Positions 44,885-54,381 of a stretch of DNA of 64,000 bases are shown one piece after another. The position numbers and the translations under genes were made by a program. Every line of letters starts with the position of its first letter. Positions within the stretch are counted from its first letter, which is position 1. The notes beneath the pieces were generated by a model. It saw only the letters and a program-made list of their open reading frames with translations. It searched no databases and had not been told where the DNA came from. The stretch comes from Thalassotalea ponticola (GTDB lineage Bacteria > Pseudomonadota > Gammaproteobacteria > Enterobacterales > Alteromonadaceae): assembly GCF_041379045.1 (NCBI RefSeq), contig NZ_CP166871.1, positions 1,178,001 through 1,242,000 of the forward strand. Direction: 5' to 3'.

Positions 44885-46294
44885 ATGACGACAACCCGTT
44901 TTGCCCCAAGCCCTACAGGTTACTTACACGTTGGTGGTGCGCGTACCGCACTATACAGCTGGTTATACGCGAAAAAAACCGGCGGTGATTTTGTTTTACG
45001 TATCGAAGACACAGATTTAGAACGTTCTACACAAGAGTCTGTTGATGCCATTATGGATGGTATGAATTGGTTGAAATTGGACTGGGATCAAGGTCCGTTT
45101 TTTCAAACCCATCGTTTTGACCGTTACAAAGAAGTTATTGCTCAGTTGCTAGAGGCTGGTCATGCGTATCGCTGTTACTGTACACCTGAAGAAGTTGAGG
45201 CGATGCGTGAAGAAGCAATGGCAAAGGGAGAGAACCCGCGTTACAACGGCATGTGGCGTGATCGCACTGATCATCCAACCGATAAGCCGTTTGTTATCCG
45301 CTTTAAAAACCCACTAGACGGCAGCGTAGTGATTGATGACATAGTCAAAGGTCGTATTGAAATTGCCAATACGGAGTTAGACGACTTAATTATCGCTCGC
45401 TCAGATGGATCGCCGACGTATAACCTAACCGTTGTCGTTGACGATTGGGATATGGGCATTACCCATGTTATCCGCGGTGATGACCATGTGAATAACACCC
45501 CGCGCCAAATCAATATTTTAAAAGCACTAGGTGCTCCGCTTCCACAATACGCTCACATTCCAATGATCTTGGGTGATGACGGCAAGCGATTGTCTAAGCG
45601 TCACGGTGCGGTAAGCGTTATGCAATATCGCGACGAAGGCTATCTTCCAGAGGCACTGTTAAATTACTTAGTGCGCTTGGGTTGGTCACATGGCGATCAA
45701 GAGATTTTCTCTCGTGAAGAAATGATCAACTTGTTTGACTTAACTGGCTGTAATCGCGCACCAAGTGCGTTTAATACCGACAAGCTGATTTGGGTTAACC
45801 AGCACTACATTAAAACGTTGGATGCGCAGTATGTTGCCGAGCACTTGGATTGGCATATGGCAGATCAAAATATTGATACCACTAATGGTCCGGCATTAGC
45901 TGACGTAGTAAAAGTGCAAGCCGATCGCGTTAAAACTCTGAAAGAAATGGCGCAGATTTCTCGCTACTTTTATGAAGAGTACAGTGAGTTTGACGCCAAT
46001 GCAGCGAAAAAGCACCTACGCGGTGTGGCCAAGCAACCACTGGCATTAGTGCAAACTAAGTTAGCGGCATTAACCGATTGGACCGCTGAAAACATTCATG
46101 CCGCCATCAATGACAGTGCCGCAGAGCTTGAGGTGGGGATGGGTAAAGTAGGCATGCCACTTCGCGTTGCGGCAACTGGTGGTGGTAACTCACCATCTCT
46201 TGATGTGACATTGGCATTGCTTCAACAAGACCAAGTTGTGGCTCGCATTGACAAAGCGCTTGCGTTTATCGCCGAGCGTGAAGCCAATGCGTAA
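44885..46294 (+). CDS. gltX: Glutamyl-tRNA synthetase
   Basis: GltX charges tRNA-Glu with glutamate. The 469-residue class I enzyme starts [21 protein letters not shown], whose core is [14 protein letters not shown] with the HIGH-type motif; an in-frame extension to 44789 has no family similarity. The KMSKS-type motif is [12 protein letters not shown]. Also present are IEDTDLERS and the zinc-region residues CYCTPEEVE. Position beside a tRNA-Val cluster is conserved in E. coli and relatives. A 265-bp leader separates it from the truncated last repeat. Confidence 0.96.
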   Translation: MTTTRFAPSPTGYLHVGGARTALYSWLYAKKTGGDFVLRIEDTDLERSTQESVDAIMDGMNWLKLDWDQGPFFQTHRFDRYKEVIAQLLEAGHAYRCYCTPEEVEAMREEAMAKGENPRYNGMWRDRTDHPTDKPFVIRFKNPLDGSVVIDDIVKGRIEIANTELDDLIIARSDGSPTYNLTVVVDDWDMGITHVIRGDDHVNNTPRQINILKALGAPLPQYAHIPMILGDDGKRLSKRHGAVSVMQYRDEGYLPEALLNYLVRLGWSHGDQEIFSREEMINLFDLTGCNRAPSAFNTDKLIWVNQHYIKTLDAQYVAEHLDWHMADQNIDTTNGPALADVVKVQADRVKTLKEMAQISRYFYEEYSEFDANAAKKHLRGVAKQPLALVQTKLAALTDWTAENIHAAINDSAAELEVGMGKVGMPLRVAATGGGNSPSLDVTLALLQQDQVVARIDKALAFIAEREANA

Positions 46295-46317
46295 TCACAT
46301 CTGAACGCTGTGCTAAA

Positions 46318-46350
46318 AAAGGGCTATGAATGATAAATTCATAGCCCTTT
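46318..46350 (+). terminator. Intrinsic terminator after gltX
   Basis: A 14-bp perfect stem (AAAGGGCTATGAAT and its complement) with a 5-nt loop ends in TTTGTTG. It lies 24 bp after the gltX stop and may work in both directions. Confidence 0.85.
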
Positions 46351-46598
46351 GTTGTTTAGACGTGGTTGAGCTAAAAGCGAAAGTGACTAGAGCACGTCAC
46401 TTTACTATTTATCCGCTTTAAAGCCGCTCGACATACCCGTCGGTGTTGTTACTCGAATTGATTAACTAATTGCTGACGATCTAACAGCGACCGATAACAA
46501 CGAGTTAGCTGCATATCTCTGGTAAGTTAGTTTTATATCCTGAACCCAAAGTTACAGAATCGGTGACTGCGTTTAATATCCAACCTGATGGTGAGATG

Positions 46599-46615
46599 GA
46601 GGGGCATAGCCCCTC
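46599..46615 (-). terminator. Hairpin after the beta-barrel protein gene
   Basis: A GAGGGGC/GCCCCTC stem with loop ATA sits directly beyond the stop codon of the 46619 gene on the minus strand. There is no T-run, so its strength is doubtful. Confidence 0.5.
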
Positions 46616-46618
46616 GAA

Positions 46619-47278
46619 TTAAAATGACCAATGAATCGATACTTCATATGAATCGATGTCATCTTGCCATTCATAACCTAAGCCGAATGAGATATTCGAA
46701 AACAGGTGAAATTGCGAACCCAGGTTAACAAAAACGTCGTTGTCCCACACCTCGCGATAACCTATCGAACCAGAAAGTTCGACTGAATCGGAAATCATAG
46801 AGCGAAGCCCCGTTGAAAATAACACGCCATTATCACTGACACTACTTTCGAGGCCTCTGGTCGATACCTCTATCTCTTCGCGGTTATAAGCCAAAATATT
46901 GACCCAATCGGTATTATCAAATACTCGATACTTATAACCAAGCCCAACGCGTAAATCATCCAGCGTTGAATCTACTGTTGCTCGTTGCGTCACGTCATCC
47001 ATGACTACGAAAGAGCTAAAGCTGTCTTTTACCCTTTTGTATGAACCGGTAAACAGCACGTTTTCACTGAGCAATGCCGTCGCGTGAATACGAAAACCTT
47101 TGTAGCTATCACTGTTACTTAGCTCGGTTTGTGTGTACGATGCACCAACCTGATCCCATGGTATTTGCGTGCTTGCACATGCGTGCCCGATATTCAGAGA
47201 TAATACTGTCGCGGCAATAAAAGATGCTTTGATTTCCATTCTCATTTCGTTTTTGACTCCTGTATTTTGGTCATTCAT
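46619..47278 (-). CDS. Small outer-membrane beta-barrel-like protein of unknown function
   Basis: The protein has a signal peptide (ATVLSLNIGHACA, cleavage near residue 35 of the longest form) and a mature part of about 185 residues rich in alternating strands. It ends in SIHWSF, with the C-terminal Phe typical of outer-membrane barrels. The pattern of 8-10 strands resembles OmpA-like or OmpW-like small barrels. The true start may be at 47245 (MRMEIKASFIAATVL). No family was recognised. Neighbouring genes give no clue to its role. Confidence 0.68.
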   Translation of the reverse strand: MNDQNTGVKNEMRMEIKASFIAATVLSLNIGHACASTQIPWDQVGASYTQTELSNSDSYKGFRIHATALLSENVLFTGSYKRVKDSFSSFVVMDDVTQRATVDSTLDDLRVGLGYKYRVFDNTDWVNILAYNREEIEVSTRGLESSVSDNGVLFSTGLRSMISDSVELSGSIGYREVWDNDVFVNLGSQFHLFSNISFGLGYEWQDDIDSYEVSIHWSF

Positions 47279-47530
47279 GTCAAATTTAAACTTCCATATT
47301 CACCTTATTTTTTTTGCGTAAAAATGTCAATAAATTTATATAAAACAATGGTTTATGTTGAGTTGTTGAAGGGGTGTTCTATGAGGTGTGCAGGGGGAAG
47401 GTGATAAACCAAATATCAGCAAAAGTGAATCGGCGAGAGTGAACCGAGCAGGCATTTGATGCGCTTGCTACCATGTTGACCTGACTTTTGCTCACTAACG
47501 GGCACAAGTAGACCGAAAGCGACCGTATGG

Positions 47531-47983
47531 TTAACGCCTTTGCTCATTGATGACACGGAAATACTGTTGCACGGCATGACTTCTAAACAGGTAATACCAT
47601 AATCCTGAAATCGCCGAGATAGCGATGATAATACCGATAAAGCTATCGTAGCAGAGCAGCGTGATGACAACCGCCCAAAAGGTAAAAAGAGCCCCATTTG
47701 CCCAGCGCTTTCCTTTTGCTATCGACAAACAGACATACGACATAATGGCGGCAAACACTAGCAACGCCGGAGCCATACCTGTTGACCAGAATTCAGAGTA
47801 TGAGAGTTTATTGCCGTTCAATGCGTACGTTGCATTCGGCCAAGGCCAAAATCCTAGCGTTAATACCGACAAAAACGCAATCGCAGTGACGCCATAGAGG
47901 AACTTAAAAAATTTTGGCATTTTATTCATAGATAAAAATAAGGTTTTTAAGTTGGCTAGTAGATTTTGCATAGGTTTATACAT
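47531..47983 (-). CDS. Four-helix membrane protein of unknown function
   Basis: The 150-residue product has four hydrophobic segments (about 27-45, 70-90, 95-112 and 113-131) and a basic C terminus. The start is uncertain: MNKMPKFFKFLYG (from 47929) is an alternative. Neither start has a good ribosome site. I do not recognise a family. Confidence 0.5.
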   Translation of the reverse strand: MYKPMQNLLANLKTLFLSMNKMPKFFKFLYGVTAIAFLSVLTLGFWPWPNATYALNGNKLSYSEFWSTGMAPALLVFAAIMSYVCLSIAKGKRWANGALFTFWAVVITLLCYDSFIGIIIAISAISGLWYYLFRSHAVQQYFRVINEQRR

Positions 47984-48175
47984 ACATAATTGGGTTGAAC
48001 CTGAGTGTTATTATTTCTCCTCAGGACTGTACCGATTGGCGTTACGTGCGCTAAGCGGTCATATTCCTTGCATCTATGTTCATCGTAACGATATAGACAA
48101 CAAAGTCAATTACTGTCACGGTTTGATGTTTTCACTATTTTACCTAGCTTTTAAGTGCTTGCGTAAATAGCTTGG

Positions 48176-49378
48176 CTAAGGCGCCTTCTTTTGATCGACA
48201 GACAATCGTTTATCGTGTTCTTGCTGTCTTAGCGTGGCCATAAATTTCGATTCGTTTGGTATCGATATTTGGGCTAGGGCCTGTTCTACGAAACCGCGTA
48301 AAAACGAGGCAGGGAAGCTGGCTCTAAATTTTACGAACTTGTCTTTGACAATAAACAAGTAGGTTGAACTGAATATATCTTCTTTACCTGCTTCGCTGAT
48401 CACGCCGTCAAAATACGCGCCTTGAATAGGCGTTGGCTGAGTGTCTAAATCTAGGCTAATAAATTGCGTTTGCTCAGCGTTAAAAGCCAGTGTCGGCTGC
48501 TCTGTATGCTCACTGATATATCGCTCAATTTCCGCTTGTACATTAGCGATCTCTTTATTTAATACCTGTTGGCTATTGTGCCAGCTGATCTCGCGAATGG
48601 GGTAAACAAATACGTCGACATAGTCGGCGACAAACTGCTGATGATTATAGCGCATGGTGGCACCTAACAGCGGGTTTCGATAAATGTACTTGTAGCTGGC
48701 GGCAAACTGATCAATCTGTTCGCCGAGGGTAAAGTCATCTTGATAATTACTCGATTGCAGTTTTGCAGCTAAAAATTGCGGGCCAAACCACTGGTGTTGC
48801 TGTGCGTCATTTAAAAACCGACTAACAACACTATCGGCAAATTGTGTGTTTCCTTGCTCAGGGGAATGAAACAAACTGACCGTATTGTTATGTGGCAGCT
48901 CGTAGCGTTGTGAGACCAGTTTTTGGTTGCGCCAATAAAGATTCATTTCAACGTGTATTTGGCTTTGCATGTCAATCGGGAGCAACATTAACGTCGCACC
49001 GGCAAGGGCGGCTTTGCCGATGTCTTCAACCGTTTCTTGGTAAAACCCGGCGGCGGCAATTTCCAATTGGTATTCTATGTTACTATCGCGCGGATAAACC
49101 TGTTGAAATTTATTGGCGCGTTGGAAACTGTTTAAGTAATGTGCCCAATCTACAGGCGCATACTGACAGTGATTGAGTACCGATGATTGCGCAAACTGGT
49201 CGCATTCATGTTGCAATGCGTCACTTGGTCGTGCGGCAAATAATGAAATGGGTGGCAACGACTTATTGTCGATGTGACTGGTCGATACATTATTTGACGT
49301 TGGTGTGTTAACACAGGCTGATAGTAAAACGGTTATCGCTAGCGGCAAGGCAGCGTTGGCAAATCGAGATGCGCCCAC
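48176..49378 (-). CDS. Large lipoprotein of unknown function
   Basis: The 400-residue protein has a lipoprotein signal ending in the lipobox LLSAC with Cys at residue 22. The mature part has no domain I recognise. Cys59 and Cys71 (HECDQF, NHCQYA) could form a disulfide. The region near residue 125-150 (IGKAALAGATLMLLPIDMQSQ) is amphipathic and may insert into a membrane. It is divergent from the DEAD-box helicase gene, with 157 bp between starts. Confidence 0.72.
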   Translation of the reverse strand: MGASRFANAALPLAITVLLSACVNTPTSNNVSTSHIDNKSLPPISLFAARPSDALQHECDQFAQSSVLNHCQYAPVDWAHYLNSFQRANKFQQVYPRDSNIEYQLEIAAAGFYQETVEDIGKAALAGATLMLLPIDMQSQIHVEMNLYWRNQKLVSQRYELPHNNTVSLFHSPEQGNTQFADSVVSRFLNDAQQHQWFGPQFLAAKLQSSNYQDDFTLGEQIDQFAASYKYIYRNPLLGATMRYNHQQFVADYVDVFVYPIREISWHNSQQVLNKEIANVQAEIERYISEHTEQPTLAFNAEQTQFISLDLDTQPTPIQGAYFDGVISEAGKEDIFSSTYLFIVKDKFVKFRASFPASFLRGFVEQALAQISIPNESKFMATLRQQEHDKRLSVDQKKAP

Positions 49379-49535
49379 AGGTTTTCTCTTCCTTTTTATT
49401 TATAAGGGTAACGCGAATAATATTTTTATGTCACGTAAAACATCGTTAAAATAGACATATTTATACGATTTAATGCCCTTAACCTGCGTGAATTACTTTA
49501 TAATTAGGGCAATTGATTATATTGGAGTGATTTTT

Positions 49536-50870
49536 TTGGCATTTGAACAATTTAAACTGGATCAGCGATTACTAAAAGCCGTTAACCATTTGGGCTTTGA
49601 TCAACCAACAGATATTCAGCAACAAGCCATTCCTGCCGCAATGCAAGGCCAAGACCTAATAGCCTCGTCAAAAACTGGCTCAGGTAAAACACTGGCTTAT
49701 TTGTTGCCTGCCATCCAGCGTTTACTTAGACAAAAAGCGTTATCGAAAAAAGATCCACGGGTACTTATTTTGACACCGACTCGAGAACTGGCGAAACAAG
49801 TGTTTTCGCAGTTGCGTACGGTCACTTCGGGCACCCGTTTTAAAAATGCCTTGATTCTCGGCGGTGAAAACTTTAACGACCAAGTTAAGGTATTAGATAA
49901 ATACCCTGATGTGGTCGTGGCGACCCCTGGTCGTTTAGCAGATCACTTAGCCAAAGGACTGTTTTATTTAAATGGTTTAGAGTTATTAATTCTCGATGAA
50001 GCAGATCGGATGCTCGACATGGGCTTTGCTGAACAGTTAAAACAAATTAACTTAGCCGCCGATCACCGCAAACGCCAAACCTTGTTGTTCTCTGCCACGT
50101 TAGAACATGAACAAGTGAATATTTTTGCCGATGATTTACTCAAATCGCCAAAGAGAATTGCCGTAGGTGCAATTACCAATGAACACACTGATATTACCCA
50201 GCGTTTTGTTTTATCGGATCATTTAGATCACAAGCAGGCGTTGCTAGAGCACTTTTTAACGTCAGAAAATATCAGCCAAGCCATTATCTTTACCGCAACG
50301 CGCAGCGACACCGAGCGCTTATCTGTGTTACTCAATGAACACAATATTGATGCCATCGGCTTAAGTGGCGATTTAAAACAATCGCAGCGCAATCAAATCA
50401 TGGAAAGTTTTGCCAAAGGTCAGCACAAAGTTTTAGTGACAACCGATCTCGCGTCTCGGGGATTAGATTTAAGCAACGTGTCGCATGTCTTTAATTTTGA
50501 TATGCCAAAGCATCCCGAAGAATACGTACATCGCATTGGCAGAACAGGGCGCGCAGGGGCGAAAGGCGATGCAATTTCGTTTGTGGGCCCTAAAGATTGG
50601 TACAGCTACTTAAATATTAAAGCCTTGTTGCAGCAAGACATGCCATTTTCATCGGTTGAGGGCTTAGAAGCTAAATTTAGTGGTTTAAAGGCGAAGAAGA
50701 AAGTCGCCCAAAAGTCAGCTACGAAGCAACATAGTCAAAGTAAACAGGTTAAGAAAAAACAGCCTAAGGTGAAGAAGAAAATTACCTTTGTCGACGAAGG
50801 TTTTGCCGACCTGCCGATGGTGAAAAAGAAAACTGGGAAACTAACGGATCGTGACGACGAAGAACAGTAA
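49536..50870 (+). CDS. DEAD-box RNA helicase
   Basis: The 444-residue protein contains the helicase motifs in order: Q motif (FDQPTDIQQQAIP), Walker A ASSKTGSGKT, PTRELA, TPGRLADHL, LDEADRMLDMG, SAT, the TDLASRGLDL segment and HRIGRTGRAG. A Lys-rich tail of about 75 residues follows, as in SrmB/RhlE-type helicases that help ribosome assembly or RNA decay. I place the start at a TTG (49536), because TTGGAGTGA lies just upstream and the N terminus AFEQFKLDQRLLKAV then matches the family. The closest E. coli relative by layout is SrmB. Confidence 0.92.
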   Translation: MAFEQFKLDQRLLKAVNHLGFDQPTDIQQQAIPAAMQGQDLIASSKTGSGKTLAYLLPAIQRLLRQKALSKKDPRVLILTPTRELAKQVFSQLRTVTSGTRFKNALILGGENFNDQVKVLDKYPDVVVATPGRLADHLAKGLFYLNGLELLILDEADRMLDMGFAEQLKQINLAADHRKRQTLLFSATLEHEQVNIFADDLLKSPKRIAVGAITNEHTDITQRFVLSDHLDHKQALLEHFLTSENISQAIIFTATRSDTERLSVLLNEHNIDAIGLSGDLKQSQRNQIMESFAKGQHKVLVTTDLASRGLDLSNVSHVFNFDMPKHPEEYVHRIGRTGRAGAKGDAISFVGPKDWYSYLNIKALLQQDMPFSSVEGLEAKFSGLKAKKKVAQKSATKQHSQSKQVKKKQPKVKKKITFVDEGFADLPMVKKKTGKLTDRDDEEQ

Positions 50871-50910
50871 ACAGTTAACATTGCTGACCAGTTAAGGTTA
50901 TAGGAAACGG

Positions 50911-50948
50911 AAAAGCCGCTTTAGTCATTTAGCTAAAGCGGCTTTTTT
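50911..50948 (+). terminator. Intrinsic terminator after the DEAD-box helicase gene
   Basis: A 14-bp stem (AAAAGCCGCTTTAG and its complement) with an 8-nt loop runs into a TTTTTT tract. Confidence 0.9.
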
Positions 50949-51056
50949 GTAGCGATAACATCTGCCACAATCGTCATCGTGATCGCACATGCGTTACGGC
51001 AGTACTGCGACAATCCGTTTTCATCGCGTTATAAAAAATAACTAAATGATATTGCA

Positions 51057-51075
51057 AATGCGAATGGTTCGCATT
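51057..51075. promoter_or_regulatory. Fur-box-like operator upstream of the siderophore receptor
   Basis: AATGCGAA and TTCGCATT form a perfect 8-bp inverted repeat around TGG. Together with the flanking ATTGCA it resembles Fur sites of gammaproteobacteria. It lies about 107 bp before the chosen receptor start, so iron repression is likely. Confidence 0.7.
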
Positions 51076-51181
51076 ACACTTTGTTGCGTTTTCAATAATA
51101 ACTCAACATTTGTACCAATTAGAGCATTGATTTTATGCGATGCATCAAAGTGTTAGTGCTTTTTGGTACCAAGGACTTAAA

Positions 51182-53278
51182 ATGAAATTTGCTATCTCTG
51201 CTATTACATCTGCCTTGTTCAGCACAGGGGCTGTGGCCACAACTACTGTAGCTGACGTAGAGCGCATTACCGTTGAAGGGCAATACTTATCAGTCAATCA
51301 ATCCAACTCGATTAAAACACCGACACCGGTTATCGATGTACCACAAAGCTTGACCATTATCTCTGCTGAGCAAATTGCTGAGCGAGGTATTACCCAAATT
51401 AGTCAGATTGTTGATTACACGCCAGGCTTGAACACCTCTCAAGGAGAGGGACATCGAGACTCTGTCGTATTTCGCGGGGTGCGTTCAACCGCAGATTTTT
51501 TCATTGATGGTAACCGCGACGATGTGCAGTATTACCGCTCGTTGTACAATATTGAACAAGTAGAAATATTGCGCGGCCCTAACGCTTTGTTGTTTGGTCG
51601 TGGCGGTACCGGCGGTATTTTAAATAGGGTAACCAAAAAAGCCCAACTTGGGGAAAGTGAAACCGGTTACCAGGCGTCAGTTACATCGTTTGGTGGCTAC
51701 AATGCGCAGCTAGATAGCAATATCGCCATTAGCAACAACGCCGCATTGCGCATTAATGGTATGTACGAGCAACTGGAAAATCACCGCGACTTTTTTGATG
51801 GTGAACGAATCGGTTTAAATCCAACCTTACACTTTGAGTTTAATGATCATACCAATATCGATTTGTCGTATGAGTATGTTAACCATCATCGCTTTATCGA
51901 TCGCGGTATTGCAACAGACGACAATGGCAAGCCAATAGAGGATTTAAAAGATGTGGTATTTGCCGATCGCGACAACAATTACCACGATGTCGAAGCACAT
52001 GTATTTAGAGCATCGCTCGAACATAACCTTTCGGCAGGTCTGAAGCTAAACGTCAGTGGTCAATACGGTGATTTCGATAAGCTTTACTCTAACTTCTACG
52101 CCAGTGATTACGACCAGCAAACCAACATAGTCACTCTAGATGGCTATATTGACGGCACCCAACGAGACAGTCTGACGTTATCAACCAACTTAGTTGGCGA
52201 ATTTGATACAGTTGGCATTGAACATACGATTATTTTTGGTGGTGAATATATTGCTACTCATTCGGATCAATATCGTTTCAACCCTGTATTTAGTTCAACC
52301 GGCTCTGACAAAGAAGACTTTATCGCGTCGCGTCCGATTGCTTTGCAAAACTTTGTCGGCACCAACGCATACGGTGAACAGGTCAGTGTTGAATTTAGCG
52401 ACTTGAATGATGACACGCGAGTGGATCTTGACGTGCTGTCATTTTACTTACAAGACGAGTTAGCGCTCAGCGAGCACCTGAACTTAGTCTTAGGAGCCCG
52501 ATTTGATCGATTCGATATCGAAGTGTTTAACGCTGATCCGAATGTATTAGAAACTCGAAAACGCGTTGACGAACAAGTGTCACCTCGCGCAGGATTAATA
52601 TATAAACCTGCCGATAATGTATCCTTCTATGTCAGTTATAGTGAGTCGTTCTTACCGCGTAGTGGCGAGCAATATACTGACATTAATGGCAACGACGACA
52701 AACTCGAACCCGATACTTACAGCAACCAAGAATTGGGTTTTAAGTGGGATGTTCACCCGCAGTTAAGTATTACCGCTGCGGTGTTTGAAAATAGCCAGAG
52801 CTCACCACAAACTGCGGACAATGATCCGGCGACTCTCGATGTGATTGACTCAGAAATATCGGGTGCTGAGCTGCAAATGAGTGGCCTGTTAACTGACCAA
52901 TGGTATGTGTCAGCAAGTTACAGCTACCTCGACGGTGAAATTGTTGATCGCAATGGCTCAACGGGCAGAACTCCGCGAGAATTGCCTGAAAATACGGCGT
53001 CAATTTATACGCATTATGAATTTAGCGACGTATTTGGTGCGGGCATTGGCGCGACATATCAAGGCGAGAGTTACATCGACAATGGCAACGCGGCTAAATT
53101 ACCAAGTTACACGCGTATTGATGCATCCGCTTATTACAAGTTTTCTGATCACATGCGGATACAAGTGAATGTTGAAAACTTAACGGATACAAGCTATTTT
53201 CCCAACGCGCATTCCATTCATCAGGTAACCGTTGGCGCACCACTGAATGCAAAACTCAGCTTAATCGGTAGCTTTTAA
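51182..53278 (+). CDS. TonB-dependent siderophore receptor
   Basis: The 698-residue outer-membrane receptor has a signal peptide (MKFAISAITSALFSTGAVA) and a TonB box-like ERITVEG. The plug domain runs from about residue 45 to 165 (TPVIDVPQSLTIISAEQI; VVFRGVRSTADFFIDGNRDD; IEQVEILRGPNALLFGRGGTG), and a 22-strand barrel ends in KLSLIGSF with a C-terminal Phe. The plug is typical of Fiu/catecholate-type receptors. The start at 51182 was chosen because the upstream extension lacks signal character. Its Fur-like box points to iron control. No TonB, ABC uptake or esterase gene is adjacent. Confidence 0.93.
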   Translation: MKFAISAITSALFSTGAVATTTVADVERITVEGQYLSVNQSNSIKTPTPVIDVPQSLTIISAEQIAERGITQISQIVDYTPGLNTSQGEGHRDSVVFRGVRSTADFFIDGNRDDVQYYRSLYNIEQVEILRGPNALLFGRGGTGGILNRVTKKAQLGESETGYQASVTSFGGYNAQLDSNIAISNNAALRINGMYEQLENHRDFFDGERIGLNPTLHFEFNDHTNIDLSYEYVNHHRFIDRGIATDDNGKPIEDLKDVVFADRDNNYHDVEAHVFRASLEHNLSAGLKLNVSGQYGDFDKLYSNFYASDYDQQTNIVTLDGYIDGTQRDSLTLSTNLVGEFDTVGIEHTIIFGGEYIATHSDQYRFNPVFSSTGSDKEDFIASRPIALQNFVGTNAYGEQVSVEFSDLNDDTRVDLDVLSFYLQDELALSEHLNLVLGARFDRFDIEVFNADPNVLETRKRVDEQVSPRAGLIYKPADNVSFYVSYSESFLPRSGEQYTDINGNDDKLEPDTYSNQELGFKWDVHPQLSITAAVFENSQSSPQTADNDPATLDVIDSEISGAELQMSGLLTDQWYVSASYSYLDGEIVDRNGSTGRTPRELPENTASIYTHYEFSDVFGAGIGATYQGESYIDNGNAAKLPSYTRIDASAYYKFSDHMRIQVNVENLTDTSYFPNAHSIHQVTVGAPLNAKLSLIGSF

Positions 53279-53308
53279 AACGCGACTGCCTTGAGCGCAG
53301 TGATGAAT

Positions 53309-53338
53309 AAAAAAAGAGCTCACATGAGCTCTTTTTTT
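53309..53338. terminator. Bidirectional terminator between the receptor and hpf
   Basis: AAAGAGCTCA/TGAGCTCTTT with a 2-nt loop is flanked by A and T runs on both sides. It can end both the receptor and the convergent hpf transcript. Confidence 0.88.
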
Positions 53339-53397
53339 ATATATAGCCCGTTTGCATTACAGGGCTTACGTTGAAAACTAAAAATTTTATGTCGCGG

Positions 53398-53709
53398 TTA
53401 GGCCGCTTTAACTTTACTGTGTAAGTTGGCCTTTAACACGCCTTTTCTGTGTTGCAAAGCAGACTCGAGTTTTTTAACACAGCTACCAATGGCAATGTAT
53501 AGATCATCGTCTTCTGCAGAAACGGCTATTTGCATGTTTTCATAGTTGGTTACCGCTTCAATTTTTTGTGTGTTCTTGTCTACTTTTAGAATAACTTCGA
53601 GAGCGACTAAGCTAGGAAAATGGTTCGCGATTTTTGCGAATTTTTGGTGAATGACATCGTTGATGGCTTCAGTAACTTCAATGTGATGGCCTGAAATTGT
53701 AATTTTCAT
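53398..53709 (-). CDS. hpf: Ribosome hibernation promoting factor (short HPF)
   Basis: The 103-residue protein has the HPF/YfiA fold pattern: MKITISGHHIEVTEAINDVI, then KFAKIANHF, VILKVDKNTQKIEA, and DDDLYIAIGSCVKKLESALQ. Its length matches the short HPF class, which drives 100S dimer formation with Rmf in stationary phase. The C terminus ends in KVKAA rather than a long YfiA tail, so I favour hpf over raiA. In E. coli hpf lies by rpoN; here it is isolated. The promoter may lie in the 309-bp AT-rich stretch upstream, where nothing else was recognised. Confidence 0.88.
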   Translation of the reverse strand: MKITISGHHIEVTEAINDVIHQKFAKIANHFPSLVALEVILKVDKNTQKIEAVTNYENMQIAVSAEDDDLYIAIGSCVKKLESALQHRKGVLKANLHSKVKAA

Positions 53710-54018
53710 ACATGTCTCCTAATTGTCGATAAAAGCGATGTATTTCGCTCTTAACTTTAGGATGGGGTTATTCATTTAAAGTTACAAGAGTTTTTTGTTA
53801 AAAAAATATAAAAAAATTATAAGGTCAACAAAATCAGAATGTTATACGTGTTGTCTTGACGTGGTGAGTTGGCAAAGTGCACAGTTTTTGATTGTTAAAT
53901 ATTCTGATGTTCGGGAGTCAAATTGCGCGTATTGTCAGGTGATAAGTATGGCAAGATGAGATGGCGAATCTAACGTCAGTGATTCGCCCCGAATGAATGA
54001 CAGTCTGAGGTTTGATGA
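53710..54018. other. AT-rich intergenic region upstream of hpf
   Basis: About 309 bp without a gene. It is rich in A and T runs near the hpf start and otherwise featureless to my reading. Confidence 0.4.
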
Positions 54019-54219
54019 TTACTGCCGACAAGGTTTAAATTGATTGGTTAACGGATCGTAGTGATAGCCAATATCACTCATTTTATCGTATAGCTGATCT
54101 TCATCGAGATCATAACGCGAAATCAATTGATCAATGGAGCCACACTCTAAGCGCAGTCGCTCGTTAATAATACCCAGTACAATTGAACCGTTCATAGATA
54201 AAAGCTGATTAATTTCCAC
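54019..54219 (-). CDS. DUF4250 small protein
   Basis: The 66-residue protein matches the DUF4250 pattern: MNGSIVLGIINERLRLECGS near the start, then LISRYDLDEDQLYDKMSDIGYHYD, starting at SRYDLDED, and a final NQFKPC. The layout suggests a compact helical domain of unknown function. An AGGAGT Shine-Dalgarno precedes the ATG. It is a single gene between hpf and a terminator. Confidence 0.75.
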   Translation of the reverse strand: MEINQLLSMNGSIVLGIINERLRLECGSIDQLISRYDLDEDQLYDKMSDIGYHYDPLTNQFKPCRQ

Positions 54220-54303
54220 TGCATTACTCCTGTTAACGTATCGTTAAGGTTATTAGTTTACGATCAAAGCGGGTTAACAAGGTTAAGTATAGCAGTGTCC
54301 ATA

Positions 54304-54332
54304 ACAAAAACGCCGCAGTAGCGGCGTTTTTG
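54304..54332. terminator. Bidirectional terminator between ybiT and the DUF4250 gene
   Basis: An 11-bp perfect stem AAAAACGCCGC/GCGGCGTTTTT surrounds AGTA. The stem has A runs before and T runs after, so it is functional in either direction. It lies 50 bp beyond the ybiT stop. Confidence 0.85.
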
Positions 54333-54381
54333 TTAAATCTTTACTAATTACTTACTAAGTTATTGAATAATTCGTAATTTA

